A model generated the notes under the pieces. The model made no database searches and was not told where the DNA came from. It was given only the letters and a program-made list of their open reading frames with translations. A DNA stretch of 64,000 nucleotides from Circinella umbellata (lineage: Eukaryota > Mucoromycota > Mucoromycetes > Mucorales > Lichtheimiaceae): the NCBI GenBank assembly GCA_025093555.1, contig JAIWNF010000039.1, positions 62,001 through 126,000 of the forward strand, given 5' to 3'. Shown here in pieces: positions 24,035 to 35,691 of this stretch. Both the position numbers and the translations under genes were made by a program. Numbering within the stretch: the stretch's first letter is position 1; each line of letters opens with the position of its first letter.

Positions 24035-24557
24035 TTATTGTGCGTCATCACGCTTAGAGATATAATCAACAGCTTGTTGGATAGACTTGATCTCGTCAGC
24101 ATCCTTATCTTGAATTTCAACACCAAATTCTTCTTCAATGGCCATGACAACTTCAACAGTATCAAGACTGTCTAAACCAAGATCATTAATAAAGTTGGAA
24201 GTAGCATTAACCTATATAAATATATATACATTTCATAATTTAAATAATCAATAATCAAAAAAATAATATTAATATTTAATCCTTCCTTTTCAAACCATTT
24301 TATAATTAAATTATTGGTGTTGTTTATAGATATATATATATATATATATAATAGTATTGTTTTATTACCTTGGAGCTATCGACCTTATCGAATCCCTTTA
24401 CAATATCGAGAACACGAGTTTCAACATTTTCACGCGTAAGACCAGTGGTATACAAACGTGCAAAAACAGCTGGGACAGCACGAACAGCAGTTTGTTGACG
24501 AACGGAATAAGTAGCAGCACGCGAGGCAGCGTTGAACAAAGCAGTAGGACGAAGCAT
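24035..24557 (-). CDS. ACP1: Mitochondrial acyl carrier protein (NDUFAB1/ACP1 type)
   Basis: Carries acyl chains on a phosphopantetheine arm for mitochondrial type II fatty-acid and lipoate synthesis. In many fungi it is also a subunit of respiratory complex I, and it binds LYR proteins in iron-sulphur assembly. Exons 24369-24557 and 24035-24211 give 121 residues. The first 35 or so ([20 protein letters not shown]) form a typical matrix-targeting peptide, basic and free of acidic residues. The ACP core starts at [20 protein letters not shown]. The second exon carries [20 protein letters not shown] with Ser78 of the DSL motif as attachment site, then [20 protein letters not shown]. It converges with the ankyrin gene 309 bp away. 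Confidence 0.96.
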
Positions 24558-25287
24558 GACGAAAATGTAGGGTGAAAAAAAAAGGGTTTTTTTTTATTAA
24601 GCAGTGTGTGGAAAAAGCTGAAAACTTCACAGGACAGGGTATATTCAAAAAAAAAAACGCTAAGTCACAACAACACTTTTTTTTTGTGGCGGTGATTGAT
24701 TGTGTGGGGGGGCAGAGAGGAGATTTTTAATAGTATGTCTTTTTAATATGCCTGTATCGTTATGCAGCTTCAGGACACTACTAAATACCTTTCATGCTTT
24801 TTACACCGAGACACCCTTATCATCAACGTGTTTATGTAACTTATTAAAAAATAATTCATTCAAGTAAAAATAAATAAAATACATCAACGTAATTTACTCT
24901 CTTTTTTTTCTAAAACGAATTACCCTCAGCAGTTAAATAATCAACACCTTTATTATACAAACGAAAAAATAAAAATGTTTGCAATTATATTATAAAGGTG
25001 TAATCTTTCTTCTCCATCTACAACATTACAACTTTTCTTCGTCGGCAATCTTTCCGATGTCCATCTTCATACAAATAAAAAAAAAATAAAGCCAGTACTT
25101 GTTTGAACAATGTTATTATAAAAACACTAGTAAAACAAATAATTGTAAATAGAAATTCAATGGTTTATAGTTCATCTTCAAAAAAGAAACACACATGTTT
25201 GTGGTAATTCGGGTATGGCTAATGCAATACAATACAATACAATATTTATTTTTATTTTTATTTTCATTATTTGATTTTAAAAAAAAA

Positions 25288-25332
25288 ATACCCGAAGGCA
25301 GAATACCCGAAGGCAGAATACCCGAAGGGTTG
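25288..25332. repeat. Tandem repeat of AATACCCGAAGGCAG (about 2.7 copies)
   Basis: The 15-bp unit AATACCCGAAGGCAG is present twice in full, followed by AATACCCGAAGG. About 75 bp upstream (25209-25217) is TTCGGGTAT, the reverse complement of the unit core ATACCCGAA, so the region can also form an inverted pair. The unit is much richer in G/C than its surroundings. Confidence 0.85.
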
Positions 25333-25412
25333 AAGAAATAAAAAATACCTTTTTATATTAATTTTCGGTGTTGGTTTGAATAAATAAACTCCAAATATAA
25401 GCCTCTTGTGGC

Positions 25413-25640
25413 ATGGTTTGCAATTCGTGCAATAAATCCAAAAAACAAGTCTGTATCAAAAGCAATTAAGCTAAGAATAAATCACTGCATCACACTCCAG
25501 GTTTGAAGTCACAGTGGACAGTGGTAAAAGAGCTGAAAAGGATTTGTAGTTTCATGAAGTTATCTTTCATGAACAAAAAAAAAAGATCAACAATAGAAAT
25601 GCTACAACTGACTTTAAAAGTAAAATTAAGGAACAACCCC
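25413..25640 (+). repeat. Dispersed repeat fragment (CxxC family plus shared segment)
   Basis: 25413-25470 is about 85% identical by eye to the reverse complement of about 62775-62825 and encodes MVCNSCNKSKKQVCIKSN before a stop. 25503-25640 matches 63200-63335 in the same orientation: both contain AAAAGAGCTGAAAA, TTTGTAGTTTCATGAAGTTA and AAATGCTACAACTGACTTT. The two segments are neighbours here but lie about 400 bp apart and in opposite relative orientation at 62.8-63.3 kb. It is a truncated, non-functional copy. Confidence 0.75.
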
Positions 25641-26188
25641 CTTGTTATGCTTGGTTGTCTGTCTTTTCTTATAACTCATCTTGCCTGAATCAAATAACTA
25701 TCTTCGTTATGTAGAAGTATAAATATTTAACAAGTACCGATAACTATTTTCTGTATATATTAATATTCCATTTAGAGATGATGAGCATCACAATAAAAAG
25801 AAGCGGGAATGAAAATATCTGTTTTGTGAATTTATTTATTTATAAGTACGCTTGATTATAACGGAATAATAACCATTTATTGTAAAATATTATACATAAT
25901 ATGATAAGAATCTCATAAGATATAGTTCATCATGAATAATAAGAGATAATTAAATGCTGACTTGCTGTCAATAAGTTTTGAGACAGGCGGAGGATGCTTC
26001 CAAATCATTTTCTCTTTCCTTGCCCCTGAATTTCATTTAGTATACCATGTTTATATAATTCATTGCTTTAATATTTTCTATCATACATTATCAACACTGC
26101 TATCAAACCATTTATTAAGGTATAATACATATAGAACTTATTCATGTTATGTATTCTATAATAAAAAGATACTTTTATAAAATTGTTA

Positions 26189-28267
26189 TTATTGAGGTTT
26201 ACCCTTTTTAAATTCTTTCCATGCTTGTTCATATAGATTTGAATTTAAATACATTGTTGCTGCTGTTTTTGCAAGTACTCTAGCAGATCGTAGTGTAGCA
26301 ACATGAGCACTTTGAGTCCCTGCCGCTTTTTCAAATAATGGTGTATGGTTGGGTCCTTCCGCATCAATCTTGAAAACAGGGTGAATAGATGGTAATGTAT
26401 ACGAAACGTTTCCAAAATCGCTTGATGCATTGTTTATTGCGCTTACTTGATCAGGAGGTAATAATTCCACTCCTTCTTCTTCCATATAACGTTTATAACA
26501 GTTACCAAGTGTATAGTTAGTGAACAGATCTATTTTGAAACAAAGAATGTGAGAAGCATAACACTAATATTGACTGCCTTTTGCGATACCATTATGAGAA
26601 TTGTATGTATATAAAAAAGATCACGTGAAAAATAAAGTTATTATTACGAACCCTCTGTTGGTCCCTGTGGTTGCCATTTAATTTTTACTTGACATCCAGT
26701 TGCAACAGCAGCTGCTTCAAAACATTTATCAAATTTAGATTTAAGTTCGGCAAGCTGCGTACGAGTTACAGCCCGTGCAAGGAAATGTGCAGATGCGTAA
26801 TCAGGAGTTACATTTGGCTATGTGTGATTTAACATATTAGTTAGCTTACTTGTAGACGAGATAGTTCAAATAGTAGATCAGAGAAAAAATATGAATGTAT
26901 AGCTATTGTTACCGAACTGCCGCCATGTTTAATAATGCCATGTATTCTAATAATAATAGTTTTATAAAAATGATTAAAAATAACTTCATTTCAAACACCT
27001 GATTCAATGGTTCTCTATTAAAAAAAATAAACGCTGCTTGGTAAATCCACTTCTTACGATATACCTGTTTGTTGTTAGCGTTTGTTGTCGAAGCATTGCG
27101 GCATTATTCCATCCTTGCATCTATATATTTTGTAGTATATTAGAACATATAAAGTTACCCGATACTAGTACATTCATCTATTACGTACTAGGGCATCTAG
27201 GGCATTAATTCCGTCCCACGGTGAAGCACCGGCGTGGGAAGCACGTCCAAAAAATTCTATCTGCGCGGAATCGATTGCAAGTGCAGGTCCTACAATTGAA
27301 TCTACTTGCGCAGGATGTCTACTCAATTGATATACTGTTTATTAATATATATATATATATATATGGAATTTTTAGTGAATGTAATAATAATACTTTACAT
27401 CATTAGTACAAAATCAGCACGTTTTTGAAAATCGTTATGCTGCAATAGTCTGACTTTTCCATTACCACCCTCTTCCGCAGGAGTACCTACAGTATTATGT
27501 AGTGTAAATCAAATTTTAAGTTATCGCTACGTAGAGATTATTTTACGGACGACTTGTTTTATTATGCAAATGTAGGTTATATATAAGTTATCACTTACCA
27601 AAAAGGCTGACAGATCCATCCAAAAGATTTTGTTCCAAAAGTGCTTTTACTGCTATTGCACAAGCAACACCGCTGTAAACAAAGTTAATGCATAAATAAG
27701 TATTTGAGAAGCGATCATACGAGCTTTATGGAGAGATAAAAAAAAAAGTATAAAGCTTTACGAAATTGCGATCAAATTGTGTCCACAAGTGTGTCCGACA
27801 CTAATGTATTATAATATTCAAGTCTATCAATAAGTTTATTTATTCATATCCATACCATTTTTTTTTTCAATCTGACCAATCTGCTTTATTTTATTTTATG
27901 TTACCCAGGTAAAGCATCATATTCCGAACAGAATGCAACACGCCTTCCAGGTCGTCCGTTTGTGAATTCTGCTATAAAACTTGTAGGCATACCTGCTGCA
28001 CCACGTGTTACCTTAAATCCCTTTTCTTCCAAAAAATTGGATAATAAAGCGGAAGCCTTATATTCTTTATAACCTAATTCTGGATTATCATGTATCTAGC
28101 CCAAGTAATACAAAAAAAAATAGTATAATTCAGTAATGACCAACTAACAACACGCCCTTTTTCTTCTTTACTATGATAAAAAGGTTTACCTTGAGACTCA
28201 ATGAACGAAGTTCGTCATCGAGATTGTTGATGGAATTGTTAATGACACTTGCTACCTCACTGTTCAT
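26189..28267 (-). CDS. M20-family amidohydrolase (PM20D2/AbgB-like dipeptidase)
   Basis: Multi-exon zinc peptidase or amidohydrolase. The start at 28267 gives MNSEVASVINNSINNLDDEL. Successive exons read IHDNPELGYKEYKA, then FCSEYDALPG, then VGHTCGHNLIAI (zinc-binding GHTCGHN), GVACAIAVKALLEQNLLDGS, GTPAEEGGNGKVRLL (the catalytic and metal-binding PAEEGG), QIEFFGRASHAGASPWDG with INALDALV (dimerisation lid), IHGIIKHGG, and the last exon SSDFGNVSYTLPSIHP plus GPNHTPLFEKAAG, with the final histidine ligand. About nine short exons are needed. Human PM20D2 cleaves beta-alanyl-lysine type dipeptides, and bacterial AbgB cleaves p-aminobenzoyl-glutamate; which substrate applies here is unknown. One junction (near 26648) appears to need a weak donor, GTTCGT. 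Motifs are complete, so the enzyme is probably active. Confidence 0.88.
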
Positions 28268-31200
28268 TTTGAAAAAGAAAAAAAAACTGCAAGTGTGGGG
28301 AAAAAAAAAGATAACACAGGCTAATTTTTTTTTTACGGAAATCATATCTTCAAAATTGCCAAAAAAAAAAAAAAACTGCATGTTGGAACTGACTAGCCCC
28401 TCTGCATTCTTTTTTGGACCAGGAATCTATCTTCTCTTGTGACATTATCTGCAGACGACGCTGCTTGTTTGATATATATCCTCGAATCCACTTTGGAGAA
28501 TTAGTTGTTAGCACTTCAACAATTCAAGACCTTGGTATGGAACCTGTTACCATTATAGTCGCCATTTCTACAAAAAAAAAAAAAGATCAATATGGAAACC
28601 TTGAAGATTTCAACACCTCCCACAAGCTATACACCTAAACACCAAGATAATGATTGCAACAGTGGAAAACCACTTGGTAGTTCGATAGCACTGTCACGAT
28701 CACCAGCTCTTGATATTCTAACTACAATTATATCTTTCACATTCATTCATGGAGTCATATTTCTGATGGCGCTGTTACATTGGATGTCCAAGAACGGCTT
28801 AAAAAACAAACGAGAAAAAAAAAGATAAGGTGCTTAATATCTCAATGTGCCCAAAATAGATTATAGTTTAAAAAATTGTGGTTATGGTGGCTATCTCTAC
28901 TTTCACTAGCCTATAGATTTCTATTACTAACATCCATTGCTTGATACAAAATATCCTTCATGGATATTCATGGTATCCTTTATTTAATTTACTATATTGA
29001 AGAGAGTAACAAAAGTAACTTTAGTATTCTTTACAGAAAAGCAAGAAAACGATACTACTGACAATCATCATTCAACCTTTCTTCATTACTATGGATAATT
29101 ATCTGAAATTTTTGTAAGGTGCGGTATCATTATAAAGATATACCCTACTGCGAGTTTGTTGATTGTAGGATACTAAAGATAAACCATATATCATGTTGGA
29201 ACACGACTAGCTATAGAACTATTAGAGTCGGTATTCCAGATAGAAATTTCGAATATGAATCATATTACTAGCTACTCGTAGGCGTTAATTAGCCACTGAT
29301 ATTTCAAAGCATATAAAAAAGGGATTTCCTTACATTCAGGAAACTATTTTGTTTTATTATCATATCTTAAAATCTCTTTATATTTTCTATCGTTTTTAAT
29401 TTACGTACTATGTTTTCTTACCATCTGACCTAATGAACTCGACTGTAAGCTATACAACTATCGAATATGCGCTATTATTACGAAATTTCAAATCGACTTT
29501 TAAATTGTTTAAGCCTTTTAAAAAGCTACGTATTCATTATAATATTCGTCTTAAGATAAATTATATATATATTCTACGTACACTTAACTTAGTACGTATT
29601 CATGTTTAGAGTTTATTTGATTCATCTCACACTGTTTCAGTCTGAAAGTACGTGTGTGGTTGGATTAAATGGCTACAGTAATACTATGATAGTTATATAT
29701 TATATTAATACATAGGTGCACAGTTGATATATAAATAGAATGCTTTGCCTTTTCTATAACAATATACTATCAGCCAAGCGTCCCAATTTACGCCATGTCA
29801 TCCTTTTTTTTAGTAACAGCTATTATTTATGCTAATCTACAGCTGCTTCTTTTTGTATACATGTAGAGTATTTTTACTACTGTAGGTTATAATTACTACT
29901 ATTACTCAATATATTTCTATGCTATATTATTAGCGAAACTAATTTGCTTTTTCATTATGAGCTAAAGAAACTCAAAGCCTATGTTCCAAAACTGCATAAC
30001 ACATTGTGTTTGTTGTTGTGGACTAATAATGAAATACGTATAACCCAAATGAATGCAATAGTGCAACGTAAGTCTAGATAAACTTTGATTGAATTCTTAT
30101 GATTTACATAGATAGCCAAAAAAAAATTATACTTTAACGAATCATAGATCCTGTTCGCATTTCCTTCATGTGCTTTTTTTCATATTCCAAAAGCAATGTT
30201 CTAAGTTTGAAATAAATCTTAATGTACATTATTACCCAGGAAACGATAGTTTTAGTCACTCAGAATAGTTAATTGTGGGGCAAGCAGTATAGTGGATTAC
30301 ATACTACTGTTTTAGTCCGAATAAGATACTTATACTACATTGGAACAATGAATCTTAAGAAGGACGGAACGTAGAGAACATACTAGAGACCTCCACGCTG
30401 GATAAACAGCATTGGTGATTATTTATTTATGTGATACAGTATATATTTTATTATTTTAGTTTTTTTTCCAATATGTACGACTATTAGTCATAAAATACAT
30501 TCCCCTAAAACAACGACATACATCGATGATATTCCCATGATCTTCTTTATTATCAATATCTTCAAGTTTACTAGACTATTGTCAATTCATAGTTAAAATA
30601 AGTTTTCAAGACGGCAACGGATTAAGACGCCGGGTGCTATATGTGTTCCATGTTGTTGAAAAAGGCTGATAAGTCTTCATTCAGGAGAAGGGAGGGTGTG
30701 GGAGGGTTTATTTTCTTATTCCTTGCTTAAAGGGATGATTTGAAATATTTTTCTAATACAAGTAACACGTTACACATATTTCCCCACATAAAATACAAGT
30801 TGCGTGGTAAAAAAAAAAAAAGAAAGAACAAAACAAAGTTCTTATTATATACTGTGATTGGTATATGAAAATGAGTATTATGAGGTCATTTTGGATTGGC
30901 TCTTTTTTTTTCAACGAAAGAGATACCCAGACTATCTAAGGATATGCACGCAGGAACTTTTGATTTCGCAGATTCCTATTATGACCTTCACCGAATCATA
31001 TGTATGTTTATCATGTGCTTTGCATATTAATATGAATTGCTGTTGCTTAACACATAAATTGAAAAAGATAATGATATATATTATGTATACTTTTCTTTTT
31101 TTTTAGTTGTTTATTATATAGATGCTCATATATAAATCGATGGTCATTATAATAATGTTAGATTAGTGGTATTTTAGTTTATTTCAAAAAGAAATGAAGA

Positions 31201-31436
31201 GCTTTGGGAAACTAAAATTGCCAAAAGACTAACAGGATTTCCCACGGGTATCAAAAAACATAATATTGGGAAACACTTTATACTATAATTGTATTATAAA
31301 ATGTCTTCCCCTCCCCCCCATTTCTCCCTTTTTCTATAATAAAGCAAACGACATAAATCCTCATCCCCCTCTCTCCTTGATTATTCAATACCTCTTTTTT
31401 TCCTTTTTTCTTAAAAAAAAAAGAAAATATAATAAT
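28268..31436. other. Gene-poor 3.2-kb region
   Basis: AT-rich DNA between divergent genes. The part nearest the peptidase (28400-28830) has a denser codon-like composition on the plus strand, with fragments LVVSTSTIQDLGMEPVTIIV and ALDILTTIISFTFIHGVIFL in different frames. I could not assemble a gene from them and treat them as possible relics. From 29000 to 30850 nothing recognisable was seen. Near 31266-31436 is the CT-rich leader of the acyl-CoA synthetase. Confidence 0.4.
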
Positions 31437-33424
31437 ATGACAACAACAGCAACAGAAGATATTTCATCCTTGGTGGATGTACCTTTATGGACTGAAGCAG
31501 CTAAGAATATTACGTGGTCAGTTCCACCACGCGCTGTATTGGAAAAGAAAAATGATGGCTCTCCAAATCCATATGTCTGGTAAATATTGACTTTATGTTA
31601 TATAAAAAGCAAGAGAATAAAAAAGCTAATAATAACTACTATTTAGGTTTCCTGGTGGCAAGTTGAATACTTGTTATAATTGTGTTGATCGCAATGACCC
31701 AGACGCAACCGCGTTAATTTACGATTCTGCTGTTACTAATGTCAAACGAAAGTACACGTATGGGGAGATTCGTGAGCAAGTTGTTCTTTTGGCTGGTGTT
31801 TTAACTGATTATGGTGTAAAAAAGGGAGATACGGTTGTAGTTTATATGCCGATGGTACCTGAAGCGGTGTTTGTTTTATTAGCTTGTGCTCGCATTGGTG
31901 CCGTTCACAGCGTAGTTTTTGGTAAAGTATATAAAACTCAAAATGACTGTGTTTATTATTGCTATTACTATTATTATCATTATTATTGATAAATACTGAT
32001 GTAATACGTATTTTACATTCAATAGGTGGATTTGCTCCTAAGGAACTTGCAAAAAGAATTGATGATGCCCAACCCAAAGTGTTGGTTACTGCCAGCTGTG
32101 GTATTGAACCAAAGAGAGTAATTCCTTATAAGCGTAAGTGTTATATTCACTTTATAATTAATACTATTTTTTCTGTTGTGGAAAACAATATCAATAAAAA
32201 AATGCTTACATCGGATATATGTATATCTAATAGCACTTGTGGATGCTGCATGTGATATTGCTACACATAAGGTACCTGTGAAGATTGTACTTCAACGTAC
32301 AGGTCAAGCTCTAGCAGAACTCAATCCTGTCAAGGGAGATAGGGATTATTATAATGAAATGGAACGTGCTAAACGTGATGGACTTGGATTTGAACAATGT
32401 GTGGATGTGGATAGTGAAGATCCACTTTATAGGTAAATATCTTTTATTTATTGTCTGAAGGTGGATGGGAAACATAAAAATAACATTCTATATATCCGTG
32501 TATATAAAATTATACAACAACTTTGAATGAAATTATAGTAGTTAACAGTTAAATGCTATTTATGCTTAGTTTATATACGTCAGGTACAACAGGAGTTCCT
32601 AAAGGAGTAGTGAGATCTAATGGTGGTCATGCTGTTGTACTTCGATGGTCCATGGATCATATTTATAATGTAAAGAAAGGTCAAACTATATTTACTGCAA
32701 GTGATATTGGATGGGCTGTTAGTCATAGGTAAATACAGATCTATAGATACTAGTGAAAATAGTTGGATTTTTTGGGCTAACAATCAAGTTATTAAATTAC
32801 GTCTTGTATATTTGAATAGTTATATAGTATATGGACCCATGTTAGCTGGTGTGACAACCATCATGTATGAGGGTAAACCAGTGGGCACGCCCGACGCAGG
32901 TGCATTTTGGCGTATTATTTCAGAGTATAATGTCAAAACCATGTTCAGTGCTCCCACAGCTATTCGAGCCATTCGACGTGAAGATCCCAATGGTGAAATT
33001 GCCAAAAAATACGATTTGAGTAGCTTGAATGTTTTATTTGTAGCTGGTGAACGTAGTGACCCAGAAACTTTACGCTACTGTCAACAAGTATTAAATAAAT
33101 CCTTGGTCATTGATCATTATTGGACGACGGAACTCGGCTCACCTGTAACAGCAACATGTGCAGGCTCTTCAGATTTAGCTGTTAAATGGGGTTCTGCGGG
33201 TAAAGTGGTACCTGGATCTACTATGCGTGTGCTGACAGAAGATACTCATGAAGAAACAGCAGTTCCAAATACATTTGGTAATATTGTTCTCAAATTACCG
33301 TTACCACCTGCTGCTTTCCCTTCCTTGTGGAAAAATGATGAAGGATATAAAAATAGTTACTTTACCAAGTTCCCTGGTTATTTTGATACAGGTGACGCTG
33401 GTATTATTGATGAAGAAGGGTAAG

Positions 33425-33459
<35 letters not shown>

Positions 33460-34073
33460 GATGGAAAGAGAAGTGATAAAGGATTGGAAGATTGTTGGAT
33501 GAAGCTGACACTAAATATCCACACAATCACAAAATAGATTTGTTCATATCATGGCAAGAACTGATGATATTATTAATGTTGCTGGTAAGTTACATAATAG
33601 CAATAGATTTATCAATGACATATCATCTTACAAAAAGAAACATATTATCAAATGTCATTTTAGGTCATCGTTTATCCACCGGATCGATCGAACAAATTAT
33701 TAATGCTAATCCTTTGGTTGCTGAATGTTGTGTTGTCCCATTACCGAATAAAATGAAGGGACATCTTCCTCTTGGTATTGTGGTTCTCAAGAATAATGAT
33801 GGTATTGACTTGGCCAAGTTATTACGAGAACTCGTTGCTTCTACAAGAAGTGATCTTGGTGCCATTGCCTGTTTTGAACGAGCTGTTTTTGTCGAGCGGT
33901 TACCAAAAACTCGAAGTGGTAAAGTGTTGAGACGATGTATTCGTGACATGGTGGATGGTAAGCCTATGAAGGTACCTGCTACAATCGAAGATGAAACTGT
34001 ACTTCCAGAAATTGAACACGTTTTACGTATTGAAGGATTATTACCCGAACCTCTTCGCGAATCTAAGATTTAA
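31437..34073 (+). CDS. Acyl-CoA synthetase, ACSS3/PrpE-like (propionyl- or acetyl-CoA ligase)
   Basis: Activates a short-chain acid to its CoA ester through an acyl-adenylate. Eight exons (31437-31579, 31647-31921, 32026-32133, 32234-32432, 32570-32728, 32820-33419, 33538-33584 and 33664-34073) join in phase to 646 residues, the family size. Motifs in order: KYTYGEIREQVVLLAGVL, VYMPMVPEAVFVLLACARIG, GAVHSVVFGGFAPKELAKRI, YTSGTTGVPKGVVRS (AMP-binding loop), IGWAVSHSYIVYGPMLAG, LFVAGERSDPET, YWTTELGSPVTA, KFPGYFDTGD, MARTDDIINVAGHRLSTG (hinge and C-domain), and LPKTRSGKVLRR with the catalytic lysine. The GERSDPET and TELGSP forms fit the ACSS3/PrpE branch better than canonical AcsA; substrate preference is inferred. 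A long (AT)n lies in the intron at 33430-33456. Confidence 0.95.
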
Positions 34074-34337
34074 AAAAGTAATGATATAGTATATATATCC
34101 AAATTAAGTAGAATAACTTTCATATTATATGACATGTACGTGATACCTTGTCCAAAAGAAAAATTAGTCTTGGAGATCTCATTCGCTTGGTTTTCTCTCA
34201 TTTTATTAAATATAACCTGAATTATGCAAACTTTTATTTATTACGTATTTTATTTATATTGCACATTTTTCACTTGTTTATGTTTTATTTACATTTTGCT
34301 TCTCTTTTGATATAGTCAATATACAGAAAGAAAAAAA

Positions 34338-35487
34338 TCATTCATCATCTTCAGACCGTTTATTATTTTTATTTATAAATGAAGAAAGTGCTGACTTGAA
34401 TAATCCAGATTCAACTTGATAAATATCCATATGTGTCGATCGAGGAAACTTGACCATTGTACATTGGGTACTACTTGTCGCCGCATCATACAGTTCATCC
34501 ATGTGTTCTACTGGTACAATTTCATCCTTTTCCGAACTAAGAAATAGAATGGGTATTTTGATCTTGTTGATTAATGTCAAACTCGGCCAATGATTCCATA
34601 AAAAGTATTTTGCAATCAAAGGATATGGGGTATAGCGTGGATAAAGCGTTTTGACCATATCCAAAATGCTTGTATACGTATTCTCAATAATTAGTCCATG
34701 TATTCTTTTTTGATATTGTTCTTTGCTTTTTGCTAATAGTCCAATGGCTACAGCACCACCCAAACTATGACCGTAGATATAAATAGGCCTCTTTCTTTTT
34801 AACTTGTTATTATTATTATTATTATTATTATCATAGGTTGAATAAACATGATTTAAAATAGATTGTGCATCCTTTTCTAATCCACGTTCTGACGCCCGAC
34901 CTGAACTACTTCCAAATCCTCGAAGACAGACACCTACAATTGTCGCGTCAGGTACGGCTTTTAGCATTGTGTTGAATAAGTTGAATCGATGAATCATATT
35001 GCCTGCGTTGCCTTGAAAGTAAATAATAATGGGGCTCTTTGGCTGTTGTTGGTTTTTATTAAGAGCCTTTTCGTCAGTATGATGTTTACGTTCGACTACA
35101 AATCCTTTAAGTTGTTTTCGATCTGTTGTTTGTACAGTTTGTTCGGTTATATTTAAGTTACCAACGATCTTATCCGTCGTCAATTGTTCGTGTCGTGATC
35201 CCGGTGGTAAATATCCCATATAAATAAGCTTATTTTGAAATAATACTAGCATAACACACTATATAATCCCAAAGAAATACATAATAAGAATGTTCGCAAT
35301 TAATGCTTATTATTAAGGGTCGAGTTCATTTCATGAATCAAAAAGGTTGTTTCAAAAAAAATAATAATAACAATAATAATGCTTGTAATGAATAGTAAAA
35401 TACCTTGTATAAATAAAGACCAGCAGGAACACCAGTAACAATCAAGAATGTCGTTGCCCATGACGACAATGATCGTCGTTTATTCAT
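34338..35487 (-). CDS. Alpha/beta hydrolase, ABHD13/Bem46 type
   Basis: Membrane-anchored serine hydrolase. Exons 35404-35487 and 34338-35258 give 334 residues from the ATG at 35487. An in-frame ATG at 35562 would add 25 residues. The N-terminal hydrophobic helix is SSWATTFLIVTGVPAGLYLY, continued by VMLVLFQNKLIYMGYLPPGS. The hydrolase core shows IIIYFQGNAGNM (oxyanion loop), GVCLRGFGSSSGRASERGLE, YIYGHSLGGAVAIGLLA (nucleophile near residue 193), FLSSEKDEIVP (acid near 273) and FPRSTHMDIYQ (His near 304). A poly-Asn run of eight (ATT repeats in DNA) sits in a loop. Bem46 homologues affect fungal polarity and ascospore germination; their substrate is unknown. The gene is convergent with the acyl-CoA synthetase, and its start is only 204 bp from the end of the triphosphatase gene. 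Confidence 0.92.
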
Positions 35488-35691
35488 GCATGTATATTTA
35501 GGTTTAATTATTCTTTGTCTAATATTATTATGCAAAGATTTGGTTACGCCTGTTATGAACATATTCGTGTATGTTATATGTATAAAAGAAAAGAAACCAA
35601 GGAATTATCAAGCACAGCGGTGTTTTTTTTATATCTGTGATTTTGTTTATTTTAATGCAAATCTCTAATTAATCCATGAAGACTTTATTAT

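Larger units (their letters stand above)
24558..26188. other. Intergenic region with a short tandem repeat and dispersed-repeat fragments
   Basis: 1.6 kb. The first 350 bp are the ACP promoter. At 25290-25330 there is a 15-bp tandem repeat. At 25413-25470 a plus-strand fragment reads MVCNSCNKSKKQVCIKSN and matches the coding repeat of 62.1-62.9 kb. At about 25503-25640 a segment matches 63.2 kb. The rest is AT-rich with no gene recognised. Confidence 0.6.

Noticed and set aside
31742..32077. 111-residue minus-strand frame
   Set aside because: Antisense across an exon-intron junction of the acyl-CoA synthetase.
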